This document shows positions 53,048 through 63,000 of a stretch of DNA of 64,000 nt, piece by piece. Within the stretch, counting starts at the first letter, position 1. Each line of letters opens with the position of its first letter. The position numbers were made by a program, and so were the translations under genes. Location: NCBI GenBank assembly GCA_018993265.1, contig JAGKSW010000082.1:1-64000 (forward strand), given 5' to 3'. The notes beneath the pieces are model-generated. The model searched no databases, was not told where the DNA came from, and saw only the letters and a list, made by a program, of their open reading frames with translations. This DNA comes from Nostoc sp. TH1S01 (lineage in GTDB: Bacteria > Cyanobacteriota > Cyanobacteriia > Cyanobacteriales > Nostocaceae).

Positions 53048-54430
53048 ATGGTATTCATATTACCCAGTGTCAAGTTTGATTTGGATTTGATCAAAAAGTA
53101 CGACACAGCCGCACCAAGATATACAAGTTATCCGCCAGCTACCGAGTTAAACGAAGCATTTACAACAGATGATTTTCATGCAGCGATCGCAGCTTCTAAC
53201 CACAGAAAATCTCCGCTATCATTTTATTTCCACATTCCTTTCTGTCAAAGTGCTTGTTATTTCTGCGGCTGTAATACAGTAATTTCCAACAACAAAAATA
53301 TTGCCAAACCTTATCTAGAGCATTTAGCACAAGAAATCAAGCATATGTCTACCTTGATTTCTCCAGATAGAAAGGTATTACAAATGCACTGGGGTGGTGG
53401 GACACCCAACTACTTAGACTTAGAACAAGTAGAATTTTTGTGGAATAAAATTACACAACATTTTGAATTTGACCCCCAAGCCGAAATTTCCATTGAAATT
53501 AATCCCCGCTACGTTGACAAAGAATATATTTTCTTTTTGCGAGAGCTAGGATTTAATCGCGTTAGTTTTGGTATCCAAGACTTTAATAATGAAGTCCAAG
53601 TCGCTGTGAATCGCATCCAGCCAGAAGACTTGTTATTTAATGTTATGGACTGGATTAAAGCAGCCAAGTTTGATAGTGTGAATGTCGATTTAATTTATGG
53701 TTTACCTTATCAAACTCTCCAGACATTTCGAGAGACGGTCAGAAAGACCGTTGCATTAGACCCAGACCGAATTGTAGTGTTTAACTTTGCTTATGTGCCT
53801 TGGTTAAAACCAGCACAAAAAAATATTCCGCCAGAAGCATTACCAAAACCTCAAGAAAAGTTAGAAATTCTGAAAATGACCATTGAGGAATTAACCAGTA
53901 GCCAGTATTTATTTATTGGGATGGATCATTTTGCTAAACCGAACGATGAATTAGCGATCGCGCAACGAAATCGCACGCTACAACGCAACTTTCAAGGTTA
54001 CACTACCCACGCTGGCACAGATTTATTTGGGTTTGGTGCAACATCAATTAGTATGTTGAACGATGCTTACGTCCAAAACCATAAACAACTTAAAGAATAT
54101 TATCAAGCAGTTGATAATCATGTTTTACCTGTGAGTAAAGGCATCAAACTCACTCAAGATGACATTATTCGCCGGGATGTCATTATGTGTATCATGTCTC
54201 ATTTTCAGTTGTACAAACAAGATATTGAAGAGAAATATCACATCAATTTTGATGAATATTTCTCGCAAGAATTAGCCGCACTACAACCATTAGTAGAAGA
54301 TGGACTGCTTAAATTATCTGCCCATCACCTTCAAATTACAGACATCGGTAGGTTATTAGTAAGGAATATTGCTGTTGTTTTTGATGCTCATAATCAAAAA
54401 CAAGACAAACAATTCTCCCGTGCGATTTAA
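53048..54430 (+). CDS. hemN: Oxygen-independent coproporphyrinogen III oxidase HemN
   Basis: The start ATG at 53,048 has GGAGG at 53,038-53,042; an in-frame TTG at 53,036 is not used. The radical-SAM cluster site is CQSACYFCGC (CxxxCxxC), followed by GGGTPNYL, SIEINPR and NRVSFGIQDF. The C-terminal HemN domain is complete. It decarboxylates coproporphyrinogen III without oxygen, so it replaces HemF in micro-oxic cells. It is in line with ho, 271 bases apart with heptamer-type repeats between. Confidence 0.95.
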   Translation: MVFILPSVKFDLDLIKKYDTAAPRYTSYPPATELNEAFTTDDFHAAIAASNHRKSPLSFYFHIPFCQSACYFCGCNTVISNNKNIAKPYLEHLAQEIKHMSTLISPDRKVLQMHWGGGTPNYLDLEQVEFLWNKITQHFEFDPQAEISIEINPRYVDKEYIFFLRELGFNRVSFGIQDFNNEVQVAVNRIQPEDLLFNVMDWIKAAKFDSVNVDLIYGLPYQTLQTFRETVRKTVALDPDRIVVFNFAYVPWLKPAQKNIPPEALPKPQEKLEILKMTIEELTSSQYLFIGMDHFAKPNDELAIAQRNRTLQRNFQGYTTHAGTDLFGFGATSISMLNDAYVQNHKQLKEYYQAVDNHVLPVSKGIKLTQDDIIRRDVIMCIMSHFQLYKQDIEEKYHINFDEYFSQELAALQPLVEDGLLKLSAHHLQITDIGRLLVRNIAVVFDAHNQKQDKQFSRAI

Positions 54431-54550
54431 CTCTAAACTGGCAATTATTGCAGAAAAAATTCCAGAGTCAGTTTCAATCTCACATCAAACTTTGATTTTG
54501 GTATCACTGTGTAAGTCCTAAGAATAATACAGTATTAAATATAAGACTTC

Positions 54551-54630
54551 TGAAAAAAACTCAGTACAGTTTCTATTCCCTGTTAAGCGTTCCCTGTTAT
54601 CTACCTTCACAAGTAAGTTCAGAAATCAAA
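54551..54630. repeat. Dispersed repeat, minus copy of the 45,751 element
   Basis: Read on the minus strand: TTGATTTCTGAACTTACT, GTGAAGGTAG, ACAGGGAACG, then CTGTACTGAGTTTTTTTCA. It sits just past the 3' end of the MerR gene and next to TATAGCAATC, the end sequence of the 45,842 MITE. Confidence 0.75.
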
Positions 54631-54638
54631 TCAGATTG

Positions 54639-54995
54639 CTATACTTCTTGTTGTAGCCTAGTGCGTTTTGCTGCTAGGTAAGTTTTAATTTCTTCTAGTT
54701 GTTGTATTTTTTCAGTAATTTCTTGAAGTTTGTGTTCAATAATCAATATTTGCTTAGTTTTGGGTATTTCATTACTTCCCCATTCATGAATTAGCTGTTT
54801 AATTTCATTGAGGGTAAATCCCAAGGCTTTACCTTGATTGATCAGCCGCAGATTTTCTATTGTCTCTACACTAAATTCCTTATATATTCTGGTTCCTGCT
54901 TGTCTTTCATTAGCAGCAATCAATCCCATTTTTTCATAAAAACGGATCGTGTCTTTTGATAATCCTGTTTTTTTAGAGAGTTCGCCAATCAACAT
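54639..54995 (-). CDS. MerR-family transcription regulator
   Basis: 118 residues. The N-terminal winged HTH is typical: MLIGELSKKTGLSKDTIRFYEKMGLI, followed by TRIYKEFSVETIENLRLINQGKALGFTLNEIKQLI and a dimer helix. It contains no cysteine, so metal sensing by thiols or an Fe-S cluster is unlikely. It is divergent from the SDR gene, and the gap holds a MerR-type operator, so its target is probably the SDR gene. Confidence 0.9.
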   Translation of the reverse strand: MLIGELSKKTGLSKDTIRFYEKMGLIAANERQAGTRIYKEFSVETIENLRLINQGKALGFTLNEIKQLIHEWGSNEIPKTKQILIIEHKLQEITEKIQQLEEIKTYLAAKRTRLQQEV

Positions 54996-55108
54996 CAGAT
55001 TTACCTATAATATTTGTCCTTAGTTATTGGTAATTAGTCATTTGTGATGAGTATGGTAGTCTCCACTCCTCAAATGTGCAACTGGAAAGCGCACCAGCTG
55101 ATCACTTG

Positions 55109-55130
55109 ACTGTGGAGTATACTCTACAGT
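55109..55130 (+). promoter_or_regulatory. MerR-type operator in a 19-bp-spaced promoter
   Basis: ACTGTGGAGTA/TACTCTACAGT is a 22-bp dyad with one mismatch. TTGACT (55,106-55,111) serves as -35, and 19 bases later comes a TTAGGC/TAGGCT -10-like sequence. MerR regulators activate such overlong spacers by DNA distortion. It points to the SDR gene. Confidence 0.75.
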
Positions 55131-55175
55131 TTAGGCTGTCTTTCAGATAGCGATTTTGAAATCAGGAAGCCAGCG

Positions 55176-55985
55176 ATGCGTAAGACAGTTTTGATTACAG
55201 GTGCTTCGAGTGGAATTGGTGAAGCCACAGCAAAGTATTTTTTAGAGAAAGGCTGGAATGTATCTGCAACAATGCGATCGCCACAAAAAGCTGGCGACTG
55301 GACAAAGGCAAAAAATATTATCTGTCCGTATTTGGATGTCACAAATCCAGACACAATCGAGTCTGCATTGCATGAGACATTAGCAGCTTTTGGACAGATA
55401 GATGTATTAGTTAATAACGCCGGATATGCGCTCATGGGGCCACTGGAAGGAGTAACACCAGCGCAGTTAGAACATCAGTTTCAAACTAATTTTTTTGGAC
55501 TTGTATCGACGATTCAAAAAATTTTACCGATTTTGCGGAGACAAGGCGGAGGCACAATTATTAATGTGGCTTCGATTGGTGGTCGTTTGGCGTTTCCACT
55601 TGTGTCTTCTTATCATGCAACTAAATGGGCGGTAGAGGGACTTTCTGAGTCTCTACGCTATGAGCTACGATGTTTTGGAATTCGTGTCAAAATTATTGAA
55701 CCTGGTGGGATTAAGACAAATTTTATTAATCACGGCATTGTTTGGGCGAATCATCCTGCCTATACAGATATGGTCTATCAAGTGAAAAACTTTAATGAGA
55801 AGATTAATGATTCTTTAGCTGCGCCGGAAGGTGTGGCTAAAACAATTTATCGTGCAGCCAGCGATCGCTCCGAAAGACTGCGTTATTCTCCTTACGGGGA
55901 GGCATTTCTTTTCCTGCACGCGATTCTTCCCGATAACTTATGGCGGTCTTTAGTTGAGACTGTGATGTTGCGGACAACAAAATAA
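55176..55985 (+). CDS. Short-chain dehydrogenase/reductase
   Basis: 269 residues of a classical SDR: TGASSGIG (NAD(P) site), NNAGYALMG, NVASIGG and catalytic SYHATKWAVEG (Tyr-x3-Lys). The C-terminal EPGGIKTNF fits. Basic residues after the glycine motif suggest NADPH. The substrate is unknown. It is probably induced by the divergent MerR regulator through the operator at 55,109-55,130. Confidence 0.9.
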   Translation: MRKTVLITGASSGIGEATAKYFLEKGWNVSATMRSPQKAGDWTKAKNIICPYLDVTNPDTIESALHETLAAFGQIDVLVNNAGYALMGPLEGVTPAQLEHQFQTNFFGLVSTIQKILPILRRQGGGTIINVASIGGRLAFPLVSSYHATKWAVEGLSESLRYELRCFGIRVKIIEPGGIKTNFINHGIVWANHPAYTDMVYQVKNFNEKINDSLAAPEGVAKTIYRAASDRSERLRYSPYGEAFLFLHAILPDNLWRSLVETVMLRTTK

Positions 55986-56140
55986 TTTTGGTTTCTCAGC
56001 AACTATTGAAATTGGGTGTAAGGGTTTTGCTTACTTACACCCTTACACGCCCAATGCTGCGAGAGAGCCTATTGTAATTTGGCACATTCTGATCGTAAAT
56101 TTTGCTGTAATATTCATGCAGCAAGGTTGAGTGCGAGCAA

Positions 56141-57043
56141 ATGAGAAAAATCTGGCTGCTGAGTTTAACTATAGTGAGTGTTGGTGTATTGCCCTTGTGG
56201 TTGGGTATGGGTTCTTTACCACGGTCGATATCTTCCGCGATACCAACAGCAAAACCTTCACCAACAAAAACTATCCGTTACTTTGAACGCACTTTACCCC
56301 AAGGTATAGCTCATGTTTTGTTAATTCCAGCCAACAGCAAGTTTGTAGTTACTCCAGCATTATCACAGCAAACAAACACTGTAGAAGAATTTGCCCAAAA
56401 GCATCAAGCTGTGGCTATTATCAACGCTGGCTTTTTTGACCCAGCCAATGAAAAATCTACATCTTATATTATTGCTAATGGTCAATTGGTAGCTGACCCC
56501 AGAAATAACGAGAGATTAATTGATAATCCGAAATTAAGACCTTACCTGACTGCAATTTTGAACCGTAGCCAATTTCGCCGCTACTTATGTGGACAAACCA
56601 CTCGCTATGCGATCGCTTTACATAATGAAGCACCACCAGCCGAATGTCGTATAATTGACGCTATTGGTGCTGGGCCACGACTGTTACCAAAACTAACATC
56701 AGAGCAAGAAGCTTTTGTTGATCATACTAACGGACGCGATGCACTAGGAAGTAAACAGCCCAACGCTAGAACTGCTGTTGGTATTACCCGTGATGGCAGT
56801 ATTCTTTTAGTGATGGTAGCTCAAAAGCCTTCACAACCTACTAATTCTGGTGTAACTCTCTCCCAACTAGCAGACTTAATGAAAAAGCTTGGTGCATCCG
56901 AAGCAATGAACTTGGACGGAGGTAGTTCATCTTCGCTTTATTACAACGGAAAAGCCTTGTACGGAAAAGTTGATTTACAAGGAAATTTCATCAAGCGACC
57001 TGTAAAATCAGTTTTATTAGTTCAAGATAACTTGAGTAATTAG
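56141..57043 (+). CDS. Phosphodiester glycosidase domain protein (NAGPA/DUF2233)
   Basis: 300 residues. Residues 1-25 form a signal or anchor helix. The domain has VAIINAGFFDPANEKSTSYIIANGQLV, RTAVGITRDGSILLVMV, LADLMKKLGASEAMNLDGGSSSSLYYNG and VKSVLLVQ, the NAGPA core that cleaves GlcNAc-phosphodiesters in animals. Bacterial members probably act on wall or capsule polymers. Active in the periplasm by the signal. Confidence 0.88.
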   Translation: MRKIWLLSLTIVSVGVLPLWLGMGSLPRSISSAIPTAKPSPTKTIRYFERTLPQGIAHVLLIPANSKFVVTPALSQQTNTVEEFAQKHQAVAIINAGFFDPANEKSTSYIIANGQLVADPRNNERLIDNPKLRPYLTAILNRSQFRRYLCGQTTRYAIALHNEAPPAECRIIDAIGAGPRLLPKLTSEQEAFVDHTNGRDALGSKQPNARTAVGITRDGSILLVMVAQKPSQPTNSGVTLSQLADLMKKLGASEAMNLDGGSSSSLYYNGKALYGKVDLQGNFIKRPVKSVLLVQDNLSN

Positions 57044-57413
57044 CTACTTATATTGTGTTCGGTGAATGATTGATAATTAAGCCCACAGAACAAAATTTAT
57101 GCAATTATTTATTAACAAATTTGTTTTTATCTTGTTGACTCTAAGTGATTTAATTTAAATACACGTATTAATTTTAATGTTTATTGATAATCAAAACCAA
57201 GGTAAATTTAACAACTGAAATTTACCTAATATATATTAATCCTCAGAGAAATTTCATCAAAATATTGATTCTGTATAGGGCTAGCTATTGATATCTATAA
57301 CTTGATAGAGAAACTTCTATCTATCTTTCGACTTCAAAAGTTACCTCATCTGGAAGAAACGCCAATAAATCAAGATTGTTAATCTAATTACAGATGAGAT
57401 TTTTGAGGTCGTT
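57044..57413. other. AT-rich intergenic region
   Basis: 370 bases with no credible gene or strong hairpin. It is the promoter side of the small stress membrane protein. Confidence 0.5.
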
Positions 57414-57686
57414 ATGAATATTATTGCTTGGATAATACTAGGTCTTTTAGCTGGTGCGATCGCCAAAGCCATTTACCCTGGTTATCAAGGCGGCGGTATT
57501 CTTTCAACAATGATTTTAGGTATTGTCGGTGCTTTTATTGGTGGAAGTTTATATTCCTTATTGCAAACGGGTACCTTGCAATTGACAGCCACCACATTTA
57601 GTCTTCCCGGTTTATTTATAGCAATCATTGGTGCAATTATTGCTATTTATCTGTGGGGATTATTGCAAAGAAGCAGTAATGCTTAA
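57414..57686 (+). CDS. GlsB/YeaQ/YmgE-family membrane protein
   Basis: 90 residues with three hydrophobic helices. The family pattern is WIILGLLAGAIAKAIYPG, GGILSTMILGIVGAFIGGSLY and LFIAIIGAIIAIYLWG. Such proteins (once called transglycosylase-associated) accompany stress responses. It precedes a Mn-catalase gene by 262 bases. Confidence 0.9.
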   Translation: MNIIAWIILGLLAGAIAKAIYPGYQGGGILSTMILGIVGAFIGGSLYSLLQTGTLQLTATTFSLPGLFIAIIGAIIAIYLWGLLQRSSNA

Positions 57687-57948
57687 AATATTGTGAGTAA
57701 AACATTCTTAAATCTAGAGTGTATTTGGCGAATTATCCCAATAACACTCTCTACAACCTATAAACATGGTAGCTCAATAATTGTAACCATGAATACCTGC
57801 TGTAGAAAGCTAGTTTTCTAACAACACACTAATCATATTATTGGCAGTATCCAAAATTATTTATAAAAGCAGTTAAAAACTATCAACTGCCAAGGCAATA
57901 AATTTGTTGTTCGCTATGTTTTGTTGAAAATAATTGAAGAGGTATTGC

Positions 57949-58644
57949 ATGTTTTTCCATAAAAAAGAGCCAATTCATGTTGTCAACGTTAATGACAGCA
58001 ATCCCCGCTTTGCTCAATTACTGCTTGAACAGTTTGGTGGTGCAACTGGAGAACTAACCGCCGCTTTGCAATATTGGGTACAATCTTTTCATGTGGAAAA
58101 TGCTGGAATTCGAGACATGTTGCAAGATATTGCCATTGAAGAATTCGGGCATTTAGAGATGGTTGGTAAGCTCATTGAAGCTCATACTAAGAATACAGAC
58201 CAAACAGAAGCTTATAAAAGCACTCTGTTTGCTATTCGCGGAATTGGCCCCCACTTTTTAGATAGCCAAGGTAATGCTTGGACAGCCTCTTATATCAACG
58301 AAGGTGGAGATGTAGTGCGTGATTTGCGAGCCAACATTGCAGCAGAAGCTGGCGCTCGTCAAACTTACGAAGAACTGATTAAATTAGCGCCTGATCAGGG
58401 TACTAAAAATACTTTGGTGCATCTATTAACCAGGGAAATTTCTCATACCCAGATGTTTATGAAAGCACTTGATTCACTGGGTAAATTGACAGATCCATTC
58501 TTCGGTAATATTCAGCCTGATGAAACAGTGAATATTTACTACAATCTGTCAAGTAATGGCAATGGTCATGATGAGCGTGGCCCTTGGAATAGTGAACCTG
58601 CTTTCAAATATGTTGCTAACCCTTTAGAAAGCAAAACTAACTAA
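57949..58644 (+). CDS. Manganese catalase
   Basis: The ATG at 57,949 with AAGAGG upstream is preferred over an in-frame TTG 15 bases earlier. The dimanganese ligands are visible as Glu in TGELTAALQYW, Glu and His in AIEEFGHLEMV, Glu in IAAEAGARQTYEEL and His in REISHTQMF. It dismutates H2O2 in the cytosol without heme. The tail is loop-rich. Length (232) is on the short side of the family. Confidence 0.92.
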   Translation: MFFHKKEPIHVVNVNDSNPRFAQLLLEQFGGATGELTAALQYWVQSFHVENAGIRDMLQDIAIEEFGHLEMVGKLIEAHTKNTDQTEAYKSTLFAIRGIGPHFLDSQGNAWTASYINEGGDVVRDLRANIAAEAGARQTYEELIKLAPDQGTKNTLVHLLTREISHTQMFMKALDSLGKLTDPFFGNIQPDETVNIYYNLSSNGNGHDERGPWNSEPAFKYVANPLESKTN

Positions 58645-58857
58645 ACTTTCTTTTCCTCCTAATTCCTTGTCAAACCTCAATGATAAAGGTCTGAGTCAGT
58701 GGGAGTTTCTTCCCTGACTCACTTTATTGTCAGAAGAATTTTATTTCTTCATTCTGCTTTTTGTACAGCCAGATTCATTTGGATTAGGACAGTATTGATA
58801 TCTCAAATCTTGTATCTAGTGACTTTATACTTAGTACTTTTCTAGGGAGATTGATTT

Positions 58858-59586
58858 GTGATTGTTAAACCTACACAAAATGGTTGGGAAGTAATTTATC
58901 ATCGCGCTCATGCTTTACTTGCAGCACAATTAGCAGGACAGTGGCGACGGAAAAATGCACCACCACGGTTATATGAAACATTAGCCGCAATTTCCCATCA
59001 TGATGACTTAGAAAAAGAGTGGGAAGAAGATAACCTCACCGAAGCTGGCGCACCAATGGATTTTATGTTGAATCCAGAAATTGACGTTGATAAGTTAGCA
59101 AATTTAGTGAAGAACGCTCACTATCGCGGACGCTGGGTAACTCTCCTAATTTCTAAGCACCTGTGTCGAATCAATGAGTCTAAAAGAGGTAAATCTTCAA
59201 AATTAGACAAGTTTTTAGACGAACAAGTAAAAAACCAAGAACATTGGCGTAAAGAGTTGGGGATTGCAGAAGATGAGGTGGATGCAGCTTACGCATTTAT
59301 GCAATGGTGCGATCGCTTATCTTTGATTCTCTGTCAGCAAGAACTACCTGCGGATGAACGGTTTTTAGAAATTAGCAAAGGGCCTGATAATCAACGTTAT
59401 GACATTATGCAACGCAGTGACTCCTTGGTGACTGTCCAACCTTGGCCGTTTGAAGACAAAAAATTCACTGTCAATGTCGAAGCTTGTGAATTATCCCAAG
59501 TCAAATTTACAAGTCCGTCAGAACTAATCAAAGCCCTCCAAAAAGCTCCCGTCAAGGTGCTGGAGTGGACTTTCGTCGCTAGTTAA
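58858..59586 (+). CDS. DUF3891 family protein
   Basis: 242 residues from a GTG start with AGGGAG upstream. The N-terminus WEVIYHRAHALLAAQLAGQW and AAISHHDDLEKEW has a His-His-Asp-Asp set that could bind metal as in HD-type hydrolases. CDRLSLILCQQELP and RYDIMQRSDSLVTVQPWPF follow. The family is conserved but uncharacterised. It is transcribed alone, with Yfr2-like RNAs convergent downstream. Confidence 0.82.
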   Translation: MIVKPTQNGWEVIYHRAHALLAAQLAGQWRRKNAPPRLYETLAAISHHDDLEKEWEEDNLTEAGAPMDFMLNPEIDVDKLANLVKNAHYRGRWVTLLISKHLCRINESKRGKSSKLDKFLDEQVKNQEHWRKELGIAEDEVDAAYAFMQWCDRLSLILCQQELPADERFLEISKGPDNQRYDIMQRSDSLVTVQPWPFEDKKFTVNVEACELSQVKFTSPSELIKALQKAPVKVLEWTFVAS

Positions 59587-59610
59587 ACAATCAAAACATC
59601 AATACAAATG

Positions 59611-59682
59611 AAAAAACGCCTGGGAGTGTTGCCGTGTTTCCACCCCAAGCGCTCTTTCTTTTCAACTTGCTCCTCACACACA
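59611..59682 (-). ncRNA. yfr2: Yfr2-family small RNA, copy 1
   Basis: Read on the minus strand: GAGGAGCAAGTTGAAA, then a stem AGCGCTTGGG with CCCAGGCGTT (two G-U pairs) around the loop GGTGGAAACACGGCAACAC, then a T run. The GGAAACA loop is the signature of the Yfr2/Cyano-1 RNA motif. It ends 24 bases from the convergent DUF3891 stop. Confidence 0.7.
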
Positions 59683-59775
59683 AATATAAAATACCATTTA
59701 TTTTTTGAATTAGTAAATCTGTTGTGTGACAGTTTTACTAATTGCACAAAGTATGCTAATATTTCTATCCCAATT

Positions 59776-59847
59776 AAAAAGCACCTAGTAGTGTTGCCGT
59801 GTTTCCACCCCAGGTGCTTTTTCGTTTCAACTTGCTCCTCATACACA
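59776..59847 (-). ncRNA. yfr2: Yfr2-family small RNA, copy 2
   Basis: The same plan: GAGGAGCAAGTTGAAA, stem AAAAAGCACCT paired perfectly with AGGTGCTTTTT, loop GGTGGAAACACGGCAACAC identical to copy 1. The stem sequence differs from copy 1 yet keeps pairing, which supports a real RNA. On the minus strand TTGTCA and TAACTT, 17 bases apart, lie upstream as a likely promoter. Confidence 0.72.
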
Positions 59848-60046
59848 ACTAGAAGTTATCACTTGTTTTCAAAAATGACAAGTATATTATGTAACACTTT
59901 ATTAAGTCTTCAAGCTAGGCGTGATTAACCGATGCTGATACACCCGCGACTCAGATATTTAGATAAGATATATCTCAGGGTGATTGACCCCTAGAAATAA
60001 AAATTTTATGTCTTAGAGACAGGTTACTGCCAAGGATTAATGCAGT

Positions 60047-63000
60047 ATGTCAAAAATCCAGCGCTTCTATTTGCAGCGTTACTGTGTTTCTATTTTCTCC
60101 GTGTTAATCGCGCTGCTACTAGGCTTAACGCTGGATAACTTTTTGAAACTAGAAGTCTCGCCACTTTTTTTTGCGGCTGTAGTATTTAGTAGTTGGTATG
60201 GAGGCTTAGCGCCTGGCTTATGGGCTACAGTCTTGGCTGTTTTAGTCAATAACTATTTCTTCATTCCGCCCATCTACTCGCTCATACTCAAAACCTGGAC
60301 TGATATATTACAGCTAATTGTTTTTAGCCTGGTAGCACTATTAATTAGTTATTTAAATTCAGAATTACATATTGCTAAACAAAAATCTGAGGCCAAGCTG
60401 GCGAAGCTGAAGCTGAGCTATCGCGGTTTATTAGAGACAGCCTATGAAGGCATTTGGATATTTGACCAAGATGGACAGACTGAATATGTCAATTCTCAGC
60501 TAGCTCAAATGCTTGGTTATAGTGTAGAGCAAATCAGCGATCGCTCGATTTTTGATTTCTTAGAACATGATGATCAAAGCGAACTTCAAAAATGGCTAGA
60601 ACAAAATCAGCAACAACACCAGGAAACGAAACGGCAATTTGAACTACGTTTACGTCGCCAAGACACTTCAGAAATTTGGGTAATTGCTTCTATTAGCTTT
60701 ATTTTGAATGAGCAAGGCAAATTTGCTGGGATCGTTGCCATGTTGACTGATATTAGTCAGCGTAAGTGTTCCGAGACGATTTTAGCTCAAGAACAGGCAA
60801 ACCGCGATCGCGAAGGTCAACTGCTGCGTGCCATGCTAGATATTCTGCCGGTAGGAGTAGTCATCTCTGATTCTAAGGGTAAATTTATCGAAGTTAATCC
60901 AGCTATCAAAGCCATTTGGGGAGAAAATGCACCTTTTTTGGATAATCCTAGCCAATACCATGAATATAAAGGATGGTGGGCAGATACAGGTAAACCAATT
61001 GCCGCCGACGAGTGGACACTTGCTAGGGTTTTAGCTACAGGCGAGACAGTCATTGGTGAAGAAATTGATATTGAAAGCTTTGATGGACAACGCAAAACCA
61101 TTCTCAATTCTGTTATCCCTATCCGCGATGAAACTGGAGCAATTATTCATGCTGTCGCCGTTAATGTAGACATTACCGAACGCAAGCATTCCGAAGCACA
61201 ACTGCGCCAAAGTGAAGCACTTGCCAAAGCACGGGCGGAAGAACTGGAAACCATCATGGAAACTGTACCAGCCGCAGTTTGGATTGCTCAAGATCCCCAA
61301 TGTCATCAAATGACAGTTAATCGTAGTGCTTATAAATTGATGCGCCTACAACTAGGCTCAATTATGACAGCAACTCCGGCGAGTGGAGAATACCCTTTTC
61401 CCTTTAAAATTCAAAAAAATGGTCAAGATGTTCCTCTCAACGAATTACCAATGCAGCAAGCTGGTTTAACTGGTCAGGAGACGGAGGGAGAATTTGAGTT
61501 TGTTTTTAGTGAAGATGATGTGCAATTTATTTACGGCAAAGCAGTACCTTTGCGTGATCATGCGGGTAATATTAGGGGAGTAATCGGAGCCTTCTTAGAT
61601 ATAACTGAGCGCAAGCGAAATGAAGAATCATTACGGCAAAAGCAAGAATGGTTAGATTTAGCCCAATCTGTTGGTAAAATTGGCAGCTTTGAGTGGCATA
61701 TCCCAACTAACGTTAATATTTGGTCAAAAGAATTAGAAGCAATCTACGGTTTACAACCCGGTGAATTTGGCGGAACTTACGAAGACTGGAAAAAATGGGT
61801 TCATCCTGACGATATAGCTCAAGCACATACAGATATCATTAATTCTTTACATACAGGCCAATTTGTCACTGACTTTCGGGTGATTTGGCGCGATGGTAGC
61901 ATTCATTGGCTTCATGCGAGAGCGAAAGTTTACTACGATCGCGAAGGTAAACCTTTAAAGATGGTCGGAGTAAATGTTGATATTAGCGATCGCAAACAAG
62001 CCGAAGAAGCATTACAACAAAGTGAATCTCGACTGCGGCAGCTATTAGAATCAAGCATTATCGGAATTATTGAAGCCGAGCCAGACAAAATTACCTTTGC
62101 CAATGATGCCTTTTTACAGATGCTTGGTTACACCCAAGAGGATGTGTTAGCAGGTAAACTGCGTTGGCAAGACATGACACCACCAGAATATAGCGAACTT
62201 GATCAAGCCAAGGTAGAAGAAGTGTTTGTTTCTGGTGTTTGTACTCCGTTTGAGAAAGAATATATCCGCAAAGATGGCTCGCGTGTACCAATTTTATTAG
62301 GCGCAACTTTATTAACACGTAATCCATTTAGATGGGTGTGCTTTATCCTGGACTTAACCGAACGTAAGCAAGCCGAAGCCGAACGAGCGCAAGCATTAGA
62401 ACGAGAACGTGCAGCCCGGATAGAATTGGAAAGAGCCAACCGGATGAAAGATGACTTTTTAGCAATTGTCTCCCATGAATTGCGATCGCCACTGAATCCC
62501 ATTCTCGGTTGGGCAAAACTGCTCAAGAGTCGCAGATTAGATGCAGCCAAGACAACCCAAGCCCTAGAAACCATCGAGCGCAATGCTAAATTACAAGCCC
62601 GGCTAATTGAAGATTTACTGGATGTTTCGCGGATTCTGCGTGGTAAGCTGAGTCTGAATATCTGTACGGTTGACTTAGTAACTAACATTGAGGCTGCACT
62701 AGAAACTGTGCGTTTAGCCGCCGAAAGCAAATCAATTCATCTGCAAACTAATTTTGCTCTTGGTGAGGTGAAAGTTGAAGGCGACCCCAACCGCTTACAG
62801 CAAATTATATGGAATTTACTGACAAATGCGGTGAAGTTTACACCAGAGGGCGGACGGGTAGAACTACACCTAGACAAAGTAGGTAATTTTGCCCAAATTC
62901 AAGTTACTGATACAGGCAAAGGTATTAGTGCAGACTTTCTGCCGCATGTTTTTGACCGCTTCCGCCAAGCCGATGATGTCACAACCAGAAAATTTGGCGG

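Noticed and set aside
54639-54995. MerR gene as ChlR, activator of the acsF-ho-hemN set
   Set aside because: The best MerR operator lies in its own divergent gap facing the SDR gene, and the protein has no Cys; the ChlR assignment is not supported by sequence alone.
59611-59847. Retron or group II intron RNA
   Set aside because: No reverse transcriptase in the neighbourhood; the loop sequence matches the Yfr2 family instead.
59608-59928. Plus-strand 106-codon ORF and a minus-strand 87-codon ORF over the same bases
   Set aside because: They arise from the duplicated stem-loops of the Yfr2-like RNAs; the protein repeats mirror the RNA repeat and no ribosome site or family is visible.
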